Of a DNA stretch of 32,479 bases, positions 22,545 to 30,327 are shown in pieces; position 1 is the first letter of the stretch, and each line of letters starts with the position of its first letter. A program made the translations under genes and the position numbers. The notes under the pieces were generated by a model. That model made no database searches, was not told the origin of the DNA, and saw only the letters and a program-made list of their open reading frames with translations. Source of the DNA: an uncultured Eubacteriales bacterium. GTDB taxonomy: Bacteria > Bacillota > Clostridia > Oscillospirales > Oscillospiraceae. The stretch lies in assembly GCA_900552475.1 (NCBI GenBank), contig USAC01000012.1, positions 1 through 32,479 on the forward strand. Reading direction: 5' to 3'.

Positions 22545-23402
22545 TCAGCGGGAGATGTCCCGGTGGTTCTCCGTCACCTGATAGCCCGCGCGGGCGATGT
22601 AGTCGGCCAGTCGGTGCGCCACGGCCACGGAGCGGTGATGTCCGCCGGTGCAGCCGATGGCGATGACGAGCACGCTCTTGCCCTCCTCGCTGTAGAGCGG
22701 GAGGATAAACGAAATCATCTTCTCGAGCTGGCTCATGAATTCATGCGTCTGGTCGAAGGAAAAGACAAAGTCCTGCACGGGCCTGTCAAGCCCCGTCTGG
22801 TGCTTCAGCTCGGCCACATAGAACGGGTTCGGCATGAAGCGCACGTCAAAGACGAGATCCGCCTCGATCGGGAGCCCGTGCTTGAAGCCGAAGGACAGCA
22901 CATTCACATTCATGCCGCCGCGGTCGCACTGGCCGCCGAACAGGTCGAGGATCTCGCTGCGGAGCTTCCCCGTCGAGAACGACGTCGTATCGAGCACGAA
23001 ATCCGCGTGGTCGCGCACCGGACGCAGCAGCTCCTGCTCGCGGCGCACGGCCTGTTCCATGCTCACGCCCTTCCCCATCAGCGGATGGCGCCGCCGCGTC
23101 TCCTTATAGCGGTTGATGATCGTCTGCACAGACGCCTCGAGAAACAGCATCCGGCAGGTCACGCCGCTCGCGCGCAGACGGTCAAGCGTGTCAAGCAGCT
23201 GGTCAAACGGCTCGCCCGCGCGGATGTCGTACACGAGCGCCACGCGGTCATACCGGCCGCTCGAGCCCGCGCAGAAGTCCGCAAACTTCACCATCATCTC
23301 CGTCGGGAGATTGTCGACGATATAGTATCCGATGTCCTCCAGAAACGAGGCAGCCTTACTCTTGCCGCCCCCGGAAAGACCGGTGATAATCAGAATTTCC
23401 AC
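22545..23402 (-). CDS. rapZ: RNase adapter/nucleotide-binding protein RapZ (YvcJ)
   Basis: A 285-aa P-loop protein. Walker A GLSGGGKS is at residues 8-15. Family motifs follow: DNLPTEMMVKFADFC, VYDIRAGEPFDQLLDTLDRLR, FLEASVQTIINRYKETRRRHPL, SFGFKHGLPIEADLVFDVRFMPNPF and IGCTGGHHRSVAVAHRLADYI. The E. coli homologue is an RNase E adapter controlling GlmS; the Firmicutes role (YvcJ) is less clear. The start codon is GTG (23400-23402) with GGGGG 10 nt upstream, which overlaps the murB stop region. Confidence 0.96.
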   Translation of the reverse strand: MEILIITGLSGGGKSKAASFLEDIGYYIVDNLPTEMMVKFADFCAGSSGRYDRVALVYDIRAGEPFDQLLDTLDRLRASGVTCRMLFLEASVQTIINRYKETRRRHPLMGKGVSMEQAVRREQELLRPVRDHADFVLDTTSFSTGKLRSEILDLFGGQCDRGGMNVNVLSFGFKHGLPIEADLVFDVRFMPNPFYVAELKHQTGLDRPVQDFVFSFDQTHEFMSQLEKMISFILPLYSEEGKSVLVIAIGCTGGHHRSVAVAHRLADYIARAGYQVTENHRDISR

Positions 23403-23417
23403 GGATCCGACCCCCTG

Positions 23418-24338
23418 TCACTTCTCCACGAACTTCACTTCCGGCTCGAGCAGCACGCCCGCGCGCTCCTGCACGCGGCGCTGCACCTCGCCGATGAGCG
23501 CGCGCACATCCGCGCAGGTCGCCCCGCCGCGGTTGATGACAAAGCCCGCGTGCTTCTCCGACACCTGCGCCCCCCCGACGGAAAAGCCCTTCAGCCCGGC
23601 CTGCTCGATGAGCGGCCCGGCGAAATACCCCGTCGGGCGCTTGAAGGTGCTGCCCGCGCTCGGCCACTCGAGCGGCTGGCTCTTCTTGCGCCGCGCCATC
23701 AGCTCCTCCATCCGCGCGCGGATGGCCGCCGGATTCCCCGGCCGCAGCGAAAACGCCGCCTCAAGCACGACGGTCTCCGGATGATCGGTGAGAAAGCTCC
23801 TGCGGTAGCCGAAGGCCATGTCCGCGCCGCTGAGCGTGTGGACGCCCTCCTCGGGCAGCAGGAGCGTCACGGACTTCACGACGCCCTTCATCTCCCCATC
23901 ATAGGCGCCCGCGTTCATGCACACCGCGCCACCGACGCTCCCGGGGATGCCGTGGGCGAACTCCAGCCCCGTCAGCCCCGCCTGCTGGGCAAAGACCGCC
24001 AGCCGCGCGAGCGGCACGCCCGCCCCGGCAATAATCTCGTTTTCACTCCCGCCCCGGTGCAGCTGCGCAAGGTCGCGCGTGCTGATGACAAGTCGGTCCG
24101 TCTCCCCGTCGCCGAAGAGCAGATTCGTCCCGTTGCCGAGGACAAACGGCCTTGCGCCGCAGGCGCGCGCAAAGCTCACGAGCAGCACCAGCTGCTCGCC
24201 GCTTTTGGGGAAGGCCATCCGCCGCGCCGGCCCGCCGATGCGAAACGAGGTGTGCCGGCTCAGCGGCTCCTCTCGCAGGACGGGGACGTCCGGGAGATAG
24301 TCCGCCATCTTCTGATCCAGTTCTTCATACCAGCTCAT
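23418..24338 (-). CDS. murB: UDP-N-acetylenolpyruvoylglucosamine reductase (MurB)
   Basis: A 306-aa FAD enzyme that reduces enolpyruvyl-UDP-GlcNAc to UDP-MurNAc with NADPH in peptidoglycan precursor synthesis. FAD-binding motifs HTSFRIGGPARRMAFP (about 29-44), LGNGTNLLFGD (about 67-77) and GIPGSVGGAVCMNAGAYDGEM are present. The catalytic serine is in AGSTFKRP (near 222). The conserved GGAQVSEKHAGFVIN segment is near 270. It is the short, Gram-positive-type MurB. ATG is preceded by AAAAAGGAG; the gap after hprK is 19 nt. Confidence 0.97.
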   Translation of the reverse strand: MSWYEELDQKMADYLPDVPVLREEPLSRHTSFRIGGPARRMAFPKSGEQLVLLVSFARACGARPFVLGNGTNLLFGDGETDRLVISTRDLAQLHRGGSENEIIAGAGVPLARLAVFAQQAGLTGLEFAHGIPGSVGGAVCMNAGAYDGEMKGVVKSVTLLLPEEGVHTLSGADMAFGYRRSFLTDHPETVVLEAAFSLRPGNPAAIRARMEELMARRKKSQPLEWPSAGSTFKRPTGYFAGPLIEQAGLKGFSVGGAQVSEKHAGFVINRGGATCADVRALIGEVQRRVQERAGVLLEPEVKFVEK

Positions 24339-24357
24339 GCTGTTCTCCTTTTTAATG

Positions 24358-25323
24358 TCAGTTGTCGGTCTTGCGCGCCGCCTGACGGCTCAGCTCGTCG
24401 ATCTGGCGGTCGACGCGGTCGACAAACTCCTGCGCGGAATTATAGCCGAAGAAGGTCTGCCGGTTCTTCATCGCCGCGATTTCCACGATGCCCGCGAGGT
24501 TGCGGCCCGGACGCACCGGGATCGTCACATACGGCAGCGACACGCCGAGCATCGTATACGTCTCGCCCTCGAGCCCGAGACGGTCATAGAACTTCCCGTC
24601 CTCCCACGGCTCGAGCTGGATCACAAGCTCCACCTCCGAGTCGTGCTGCACCGCGCTCATGCCGAAGAGTCTCTGCACGTCGATCACACCGACACCGCGT
24701 ATTTCAATATAGTGTCGGATCATCTCCGGGGCCGTCCCCCAGAGGCTGCCGGACACGCGCTGGATCTCCACCGCGTCGTCCGCGACAAGCCGGTGACCGC
24801 GCTTGAGCAGCTCAATGGCCGTCTCGCTCTTGCCGATGCCGGAGTCGCCCATCATCAGGACACCCTGACCGTAGATATTCATCAGCACGCCGTGGCGCGT
24901 GATCTGCGGGGCGAGCTTGCGGTTGAGAAAATCGATGATGCGGCTGCTGATGTCGACGGTCGTACTCGGCGTGCGCAGGAGCGTGCGGTCATACTTGGCC
25001 GCGAGCTCAATGAGCTCCGGGAACACGTCCATATTCCGCGAAATGATGAGCGCCGGGATCTCGCAGCGCAGCAGCTCGTCGAGCACATGGCGCCGCGGCT
25101 CGGCGGCCATTGCCTTGAGGAACATCACCTCGGCCCGGCCGAGGATCTGCAGGCGGCTGGGCTGAAAATAGTCGTAAAACCCGACCAGCTGCAGCGCGGG
25201 GCGGTTCACGTCCGAGATCGAAAGCGTCTGCTCCTCATAGCTCGTGGCCTGATAGAGGATCTCCAGATCGAATTCCTTCACCAGCTGGCTGAGCTTGGCC
25301 GGGTTGCGTCTGATTTTTTCCAT
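24358..25323 (-). CDS. hprK: HPr kinase/phosphorylase
   Basis: A 321-aa bifunctional enzyme that phosphorylates or dephosphorylates HPr on Ser-46, controlling carbon catabolite repression. H144 and the P-loop GDSGIGKSE (159-167) are present, followed by the signature EIRGVGVIDVQRLFG (207-221). The C-terminal GYNSAQEFVDRVDRQI is typical. I chose ATG 25323 because GAGGG lies 5 nt upstream; an in-frame TTG at 25377 is only 3 nt from its putative site and lies close to the promoter. It is the first gene of the seven-gene operon down to dnaE. Confidence 0.96.
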   Translation of the reverse strand: MEKIRRNPAKLSQLVKEFDLEILYQATSYEEQTLSISDVNRPALQLVGFYDYFQPSRLQILGRAEVMFLKAMAAEPRRHVLDELLRCEIPALIISRNMDVFPELIELAAKYDRTLLRTPSTTVDISSRIIDFLNRKLAPQITRHGVLMNIYGQGVLMMGDSGIGKSETAIELLKRGHRLVADDAVEIQRVSGSLWGTAPEMIRHYIEIRGVGVIDVQRLFGMSAVQHDSEVELVIQLEPWEDGKFYDRLGLEGETYTMLGVSLPYVTIPVRPGRNLAGIVEIAAMKNRQTFFGYNSAQEFVDRVDRQIDELSRQAARKTDN

Positions 25324-25339
25324 ATCTTCCCTCACAATC

Positions 25340-25359
25340 CCGCCGGGAGACCCCGGCGG
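25340..25359 (-). other. Leader hairpin in front of hprK
   Basis: An 8-bp perfect stem, CCGCCGGG (25340-25347) with CCCGGCGG (25352-25359), and a 4-base loop. It lies about 6 nt upstream of the hprK Shine-Dalgarno and inside the predicted 5' leader. There is no T-run. Confidence 0.55.
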
Positions 25360-25389
25360 CGTGTAAATTTGGTGCAATTATCCTTTTAC

Positions 25390-25418
25390 ATTATAGCCTA
25401 TGCCCCGCTTTTTCGCAA
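25390..25418 (-). promoter_or_regulatory. Predicted sigma-A promoter of the hprK operon
   Basis: On the minus strand, a perfect -10 TATAAT (25390-25395), a 17-base spacer and -35 TTGCGA (25413-25418). It is divergent from the rpmB promoter about 50 bp away. Confidence 0.8.
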
Positions 25419-25466
25419 TACCCACAACCCGGCGCAAATTTTTTCCTTTTTCTTTGCAAATAACTC

Positions 25467-25495
25467 TTGCATTTTTCGTCCGTATCTGCTATTAT
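25467..25495 (+). promoter_or_regulatory. Predicted sigma-A promoter of rpmB
   Basis: -35 TTGCAT (25467-25472), a 17-base spacer and -10 TATTAT (25490-25495). It lies about 58 nt upstream of the rpmB start. Confidence 0.75.
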
Positions 25496-25552
25496 AACAA
25501 ATGCTTGTGAATGCAAGCCTTGAATGTTCGTTACAGCAAGGAGGTGCAACGG

Positions 25553-25741
25553 ATGGCTAAATGCGAGTTTTGCGACAAGGGCGTTACCTTTGGGATCAAG
25601 GTTTCCCACTCCCACAGACGTTCCAATCGTCCTTGGAAGCCCAATGTCAAGCGCGTCAAGGCAATGATTAATGGTACGCCCCGCCATGTATATGTTTGTA
25701 CCCGATGCCTGCGTTCCGGTAAGGTTACCCGCGCAATCTGA
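25553..25741 (+). CDS. rpmB: 50S ribosomal protein L28
   Basis: A 62-aa L28 with a zinc-ribbon pair: CEFC near the N-terminus and CTRC near the C-terminus. The family signature KVSHSHRRSNRPWKPNVKRV is present. I chose ATG 25553 because AAGGAGG precedes it and the protein then begins MAKCEFC as in other L28. An upstream in-frame ATG at 25511 has no ribosome-binding site. It is a single gene with its own promoter and terminator. Confidence 0.97.
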   Translation: MAKCEFCDKGVTFGIKVSHSHRRSNRPWKPNVKRVKAMINGTPRHVYVCTRCLRSGKVTRAI

Positions 25742-25747
25742 ATGATG

Positions 25748-25778
25748 AAAAGCTCTGTGAGTTCTCACAGAGCTTTTT
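25748..25778 (+). terminator. Terminator of rpmB
   Basis: AAAAGCTCTGTGA (25748-25760) pairs with TCACAGAGCTTTT (25765-25777) around a GTTC loop. The T-run is six long. Confidence 0.94.
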
Positions 25779-25802
25779 TCATGCGTTTTTTGTTAGAGAG
25801 GA

Positions 25803-25932
25803 GCCTCCGGCGGGTTACTTTCTTTCTTCGGCGAAAGAAAGTAAGTAACCAAAGAACGCCGCCAGGAACCATCCGGTTTCTGGCGCATCCTTGGGTACTT
25901 TCTGTGCGCACAGAAAATACCCCGCCGGAGGC
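25803..25932. repeat. Complete cloverleaf-like structured repeat element
   Basis: A 12-bp perfect outer stem, GCCTCCGGCGGG (25803-25814) with CCCGCCGGAGGC (25921-25932), encloses three hairpins. The first is GGTTACTTTCTTTC (25813-25826) with 25833-25850, with a 4-base bulge. The second is GCCAGGAACC (25861-25870) with GGTTTCTGGC (25875-25884). The third is GGGTACTTTCTGTG (25893-25906) with 25909-25922, with one mismatch. No coding frame is convincing. The right end matches bases 1-45 of the window. This looks like a non-coding dispersed repeat of REP or MITE type. Confidence 0.8.
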
Positions 25933-25963
25933 AGAACCAGCCGATTCCACCACCCATCCACGC

Positions 25964-26019
25964 AAGAAGAAACCCGCCCCGGCGGAGCCATTCAGCTCCG
26001 CCGGGGCGGGTTTCTTCTT
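25964..26019 (-). terminator. Very long intrinsic terminator of the M20 amidohydrolase gene
   Basis: A 25-bp perfect stem (25964-25988 with 25995-26019) with a 6-base loop (CATTCA). The arms contain AACCCGCCCCGGCGGAGC and its complement. On the minus strand the tail is TTTCTTCTT. It overlaps the stop codon of the gene. Confidence 0.88.
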
Positions 26020-27196
26020 ACTCTCTATTCGCCCAGTCGAGAGCGCGCAGCGCGCTCTCCGCCAAGAACGCCGCCCCCGGAATGAGCACCTCCTCGGACG
26101 GGAAGAACGCCGCGTTGTGCAGCGCCGCGCTCCCGCCTACGCCGAGCAGCACCATGCAGCTCGGCACCTGCGTGCCGTAATAGGCGAAATCCTCCGAGAT
26201 CGTCACCGGCTCGAGCGTGCGGCAGGCGTCCTCCCCGAACACCGTCCGCGCCGCGCCAGCCATAACCTGCTCAAGCCCCTCGTCGTTCACGAGCGGCGGC
26301 GTCCCCTTCGAGATCTCCGCCTCGCCCGTGCAGCCCCAGGCGGCCGCCGTGCTGCGCGTCAACTCCTGCAGGCGCTGCGCCACGATGTGCCGCGCCTCCT
26401 CGGAGAAGGTGCGGATCGTCCCCTGCAGCTCGCAGGTGTCGGGGATGACGTTGTTGCAGTACCCGGCCTGCAGGAGCGTGACCGCGACGGTCGCGGGCTC
26501 CGTCGGCGGGAGGTCATAGGCCTTGATCGCCGGAATGGCGAGCGCGAGCGCCGCGCCCGCGCCGATGGGACTGCGTGAGAGGTTCGGCGTGGAGCCGTGT
26601 CCTCCGCGGCCCGTAATCACGATGCGGAAGTTATCCACCGCCGCGAAGAACGCACCCGCGCGCAGGCCGACCTCCCCCCGCGGCAGCTGCGGCCAGACGT
26701 GCATGCCGAGCAGCGCCGAGAGCTTCACGCGCTGAAACAGCCCCTGCTCCACCACATGCCGCGCACCGACCATGGCCTCCTCGGCGGGCTGGAAGAGGAA
26801 GAGAATATTGCCCGCGATCTCCTCGCGGCGCTTTGTCAGCAGCTCCGCCGCGCCGAGCAGCACCGACGTGTGGACGTCGTGGCCGCAGGCGTGCATGACG
26901 CCCTCGTTTTCCGAACCGTAGGGCGCGCCGGTCTGCTCCGTGACGGGCAGCGCGTCGAGATCGGCGCGCAGACCGACCGTCGGGCCGGGCCGCCCGCCGC
27001 GCAGAAGCGCCGCCGCTCCGGTCGGAAGCCCCAGCTCCACCGGCTCAAGTCCCAGCGCGGCCAGATGCCGCTGCACCAGCTTCGTCGTCTCAAATTCGCG
27101 GTTCGAGAGCTCCGGATGGCTGTGAACCTGCGCGCGGATGCCGCGCAAGCGCGTGTCCAGTTCTCCGCGCTCGCCCTCGTCCATCGTAATATACAT
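26018..27196 (-). CDS. M20 family amidohydrolase (N-acyl-amino-acid/hippurate hydrolase type)
   Basis: A 392-aa M20D-type metal-dependent amidohydrolase. Metal or active-site residues are C104, H106 in HACGHDVH (102-109), E139-E140 in QPAEE, H166 in GMHVWP and a late His in ALHNAAFFP. RADLDALP at about 77-84 is typical. Such enzymes release amino acids from N-acyl or N-acetyl conjugates; the exact substrate cannot be told. No signal peptide is visible, so it is cytoplasmic. ATG 27196 has GGGGAGG 6 nt upstream. It is divergent from the ornithine cyclodeaminase-like gene. Confidence 0.92.
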   Translation of the reverse strand: MYITMDEGERGELDTRLRGIRAQVHSHPELSNREFETTKLVQRHLAALGLEPVELGLPTGAAALLRGGRPGPTVGLRADLDALPVTEQTGAPYGSENEGVMHACGHDVHTSVLLGAAELLTKRREEIAGNILFLFQPAEEAMVGARHVVEQGLFQRVKLSALLGMHVWPQLPRGEVGLRAGAFFAAVDNFRIVITGRGGHGSTPNLSRSPIGAGAALALAIPAIKAYDLPPTEPATVAVTLLQAGYCNNVIPDTCELQGTIRTFSEEARHIVAQRLQELTRSTAAAWGCTGEAEISKGTPPLVNDEGLEQVMAGAARTVFGEDACRTLEPVTISEDFAYYGTQVPSCMVLLGVGGSAALHNAAFFPSEEVLIPGAAFLAESALRALDWANRE

Positions 27197-27235
27197 CGTA
27201 ATCCTCCCCGTTTAGGTATGTTTTTTCGTGTTTTG

Positions 27236-27264
27236 ATTGTATGCCGCCCGTCCCGCTTTGTCAA
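27236..27264 (-). promoter_or_regulatory. Predicted sigma-A promoter of the M20 amidohydrolase gene
   Basis: On the minus strand, a perfect -35 TTGACA (27259-27264), a 17-base spacer and -10 TACAAT (27236-27241). Confidence 0.8.
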
Positions 27265-27331
27265 CGTCTGTCTGCCGTATTTTTTATAATATGGTATGTT
27301 CCCCTTGTCAACCGAGGGTATGATCTCCGCC

Positions 27332-27360
27332 TTGCAAAGTCCGCCGGCACAGGGTATAAT
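27332..27360 (+). promoter_or_regulatory. Predicted sigma-A promoter of the ornithine cyclodeaminase-like operon
   Basis: -35 TTGCAA (27332-27337), a 17-base spacer and a perfect -10 TATAAT (27355-27360). The start codon follows about 34 nt later. Confidence 0.8.
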
Positions 27361-27393
27361 AAATTGAAAAATATTGGATTGTGAGGGTTTGTT

Positions 27394-28482
27394 ATGTCTT
27401 TTCAGCTCCCCGTCTATCACGCGCCCGACTTTTCGCACCTGACCGGCGCGCCGGACGTACGCTTTGCCCCCGCGCCGAAGGACGGCGTCGCCCCTGTGGG
27501 CTTTCATAGCACGTCGATGTACCCCGAATACTTCAAAATCGGCGGCAAGTGGACGCTCGCGCCCGAGAGCCGCATGGACTGCAGCGTCGTGCTGCGTTCG
27601 GACGGGACGCTCGACGTCGTCGAGAACCGCCGCCTACGCGCGGGCGACCGCGTCGTGATCGGCCGCACCGAGCGCGGCGAGGACGGCATCTACCTACACG
27701 CAAGCGGCTTTGAGCCGGAGAAGGCCGCCAGCGGCGACCAGTTTGCCTTCCGCCAGGGGCGCAGCCGTGAGACGTCCTACGCCCGCGACTACGACCGTCT
27801 CGTCGAGCTGCTGCGCCACGAGCGTGAGCACGGGCACATTCTCTGGGTCATGGGCCCGGCCTTTGCCTTCGACGAGGGCGCCCGCGCCGCCATGCAGAAG
27901 CTGATCGAAAACGGCTACTGCCACGGTCTGCTCGCCGGCAACGCCCTCGGCACGCACGACCTCGAGGCCGCGCTGCTGCACACCGCCCTCGGGCAGGACA
28001 TCTACACGCAGCAGTCCCAGCCGAACGGGCACTACAACCACCTCGACGTGCTGAATCTCGTGCGCGCCAGTGGCTCCATCCCGCAGTTCATCGCCGATCA
28101 CCACATCGATAACGGCATTCTCTATGCCTGCGTGCGCCAGAATGTCCCCTTCGTCCTCACGAGCTCCATCCGCGACGACGGGCCGCTGCCCGAGGTCGTG
28201 GCGAACGCTTATGAGGGGCAGAATGCCATGCGCGCACAGGTCCGGCAGGCAACGACCGTCATCTGCCTCGCCACAATGCTCCACACCATCGCAACCGGCA
28301 ACATGACGCCCTCATTCCGCGTCCTGCCGGACGGGACGGTGCGCCCCGTGTATCTCTACGCCGTGGACGCGGCGGAGTTCGTCGTGAACAAGCTGCTCGA
28401 CCGCGGCAGTCTCGCCGCCACGACGATGGTCACGAACGTACAGGACTTCATCGGCAAGGTAACGGCCGGTCTCGGCCTGTGA
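27394..28482 (+). CDS. Ornithine cyclodeaminase-like protein of the ArgZ C-terminal/COG1915 (LOR/SDH, TIGR00300) family
   Basis: A 362-aa protein. Family features are FHSTSMYPEYFKIGGKW, then MDCSVVLRSDG and GDRVVIG in the N-terminal third. The core is LLAGNALGTHDLEAALLHTA (about 179-198) with GHYNHLDVLNLVRASGSIPQFI downstream. This matches the archaeal-type ornithine cyclodeaminase (MMP1218-like) and the C-terminal domain of cyanobacterial ArgZ/AgrE, which convert ornithine to proline using NAD. It lacks the roughly 90-residue N-terminal LOR/SDH domain of longer members. The ribosome-binding site is GTGAGGG. It leads an operon with an Xaa-Pro aminopeptidase. The family is fairly sure; the reaction is inference. 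Confidence 0.72.
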   Translation: MSFQLPVYHAPDFSHLTGAPDVRFAPAPKDGVAPVGFHSTSMYPEYFKIGGKWTLAPESRMDCSVVLRSDGTLDVVENRRLRAGDRVVIGRTERGEDGIYLHASGFEPEKAASGDQFAFRQGRSRETSYARDYDRLVELLRHEREHGHILWVMGPAFAFDEGARAAMQKLIENGYCHGLLAGNALGTHDLEAALLHTALGQDIYTQQSQPNGHYNHLDVLNLVRASGSIPQFIADHHIDNGILYACVRQNVPFVLTSSIRDDGPLPEVVANAYEGQNAMRAQVRQATTVICLATMLHTIATGNMTPSFRVLPDGTVRPVYLYAVDAAEFVVNKLLDRGSLAATTMVTNVQDFIGKVTAGLGL

Positions 28483-28510
28483 TATTTCCCGGGAAAGGAC
28501 GCTGAATTTT

Positions 28511-30304
28511 ATGCAGACCACCGAAAAGCTCACCACCCTGCGCGAAAAGCTGCGCGATGCCGGGATGGACGGCTACGTCGTCACAACCGGTGACTTCCAC
28601 GGCTCGGAATATGTGGGCAGCTTCTTCAAGACACGCGCGTGGCTCTCGGGCTTCACCGGCTCGGCGGGAACGCTCGTCGTGCTGCCGGAGCGCGCCGCGC
28701 TCTGGACGGATGGGCGCTACTTCCTGCAGGCCGGGCAGCAGCTCGCGGGCAGCACCATCGAGCTCATGCGCGAGGGGCAGCCCGGCGTGCCGTCCGTCGC
28801 CGATTTTCTCGCCGAGCACCTGCCGTGCGGCGGCACGCTCGGCTTTGACGGGCGCACCGTGAGCGCCGCGTTCGCGCGCGGGCTGGAAAAGGCGCTCGCG
28901 CCGCGGGAGATCCGCTTCGCCGCGGGCCGCGACCTCGTAGGCGAGATCTGGGCGGACCGTCCGGCGCTCTCCGCTGAGCCGGTCTGGGAGCTGGACGCCG
29001 CGCTCGCGGGGCTCACGCGCGAGGAAAAGCTCGCGCTGCTGCGCCGCGACATGGCCGCGCAGGACGCGGACACGCTCCTGCTCACCGCGCTCGACGAGAT
29101 CGCGTGGACACTGAACCTCCGCGGCGGCGACGTCGCGTGCACACCGGTGTTTCTGAGCTTCCTGCTCATCGGGCGGGAGCGCGCCGTGCTCTGCGTCCAG
29201 CGGCAGATTCTCCCGCTGGAGATCGAGCGGGCGCTTGCCGCCTGCGGCGTCGAGCTCGCCCCGTATGCGGACATCTACGACCGCATCGCGCACCTCCCGG
29301 CGGGGACGACCCTCCTCGCCGACAGCGCCAGCGCCAACAGCCGCATCATCCGCAGCGTCCCCCGCGGCGTGACGCTCCTCGACCGGCCCAGTCCGGTCAT
29401 CCTGCACAAGGCCGTCAAGACCGAGGCCGAGCAGGTAAACATCCGCGCCGCCCACGTCAAGGACGGCGTCGCCGTCTGCCGCTTTCTGTACTGGCTCAAG
29501 ACCTGCGTCGGCTATGAAGAGATCACCGAGCGCTCCGCTGCGGCGAAGCTCGAGAGCTTCCGCGCCGAACAGGCAGACTATCTCGGCGCGAGCTTCGATC
29601 CCATCGCGGCCTACGGCGCGCACGCGGCCATCGTCCACTATGACCCCGCGCAGCAGGCAGAGGAAACCTATCTCGCTCCGCGCGGCCTGTGCCTGTTCGA
29701 TACCGGCGGGCACTATCTGCAGGGCACGACCGACATCACCCGCACCGTCGCGCTCGGCCCCGTGACCGCGGATGAGCGGCGACTGTTCACGCTCGTGCTG
29801 CGCGGCCACCTGCGCCTGTCGCAGGCGCGGTTCCCGCAGGGCGCTGTCGGGCAGGATCTCGATATTCTCGCGCGCCAGCCGCTGTGGGAGCGGGGGCTGG
29901 ACTTCCTGCACGGCACGGGTCACGGCGTAGGGTATGTGCTGAGCGTCCACGAGGGGCCGCAGCGCCTGCACTGGCGCTTCACCCCCGGCTCCGCCCCCTG
30001 CGCGCTGCAGGCGGGCATGGTCATCTCGAACGAGCCGGGGTACTATCAGGCCGGCGCTTTCGGCATCCGGCACGAGAACCTCCTGCTCGTGCGCCCCTCG
30101 TGCGAGACGGAGTACGGCGCGTTCCTGCGCTTCGAGAACCTGACGATGGTCCCGTTCGACCGCGACGCCATCGACCCGGCGCTGCTCACCGCCGAGGAGC
30201 GTGCCGCGCTCAACCGCTACCACCGCGCGGTGTGGGAGACGATCTCCCCGCACCTCGCAGGCGACGAGCGCGCATGGCTCAAAGCCGCCACCGAGGCGCT
30301 GTAA
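28511..30304 (+). CDS. M24B Xaa-Pro aminopeptidase (three-domain aminopeptidase P)
   Basis: A 597-aa peptidase with two creatinase-like N-terminal domains (about 1-140 and 150-310), a pita-bread M24 domain (about 310-530) and the C-terminal M24 extension. Metal ligands are visible: Asp in LFDTGGHYLQ and in GTTDITRTV (about 396 and 407), His in GTGHGVGYVLSVHEG (near 470), Glu in SNEPGYY and in RHENLLLV (about 507 and 521). It removes N-terminal residues before proline and is cytoplasmic. The start has AAAGGA upstream; the gene is 28 nt after the preceding one. Confidence 0.94.
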   Translation: MQTTEKLTTLREKLRDAGMDGYVVTTGDFHGSEYVGSFFKTRAWLSGFTGSAGTLVVLPERAALWTDGRYFLQAGQQLAGSTIELMREGQPGVPSVADFLAEHLPCGGTLGFDGRTVSAAFARGLEKALAPREIRFAAGRDLVGEIWADRPALSAEPVWELDAALAGLTREEKLALLRRDMAAQDADTLLLTALDEIAWTLNLRGGDVACTPVFLSFLLIGRERAVLCVQRQILPLEIERALAACGVELAPYADIYDRIAHLPAGTTLLADSASANSRIIRSVPRGVTLLDRPSPVILHKAVKTEAEQVNIRAAHVKDGVAVCRFLYWLKTCVGYEEITERSAAAKLESFRAEQADYLGASFDPIAAYGAHAAIVHYDPAQQAEETYLAPRGLCLFDTGGHYLQGTTDITRTVALGPVTADERRLFTLVLRGHLRLSQARFPQGAVGQDLDILARQPLWERGLDFLHGTGHGVGYVLSVHEGPQRLHWRFTPGSAPCALQAGMVISNEPGYYQAGAFGIRHENLLLVRPSCETEYGAFLRFENLTMVPFDRDAIDPALLTAEERAALNRYHRAVWETISPHLAGDERAWLKAATEAL

Positions 30305-30327
30305 ATTCTGAACTGAGGTTTCTGTCT

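Noticed and set aside
22563..24806. Plus-strand open frame of 747 codons opposite rapZ, murB and hprK
   Set aside because: It spans three certain genes and their junctions in antisense; composition is typical of a GC shadow.
28448..30253. Minus-strand open frame of 601 codons opposite the Xaa-Pro aminopeptidase gene
   Set aside because: It mirrors the M24 gene, a result of GC-rich codon use. The product is Arg/Ala-rich without domains, and it lacks a ribosome-binding site.
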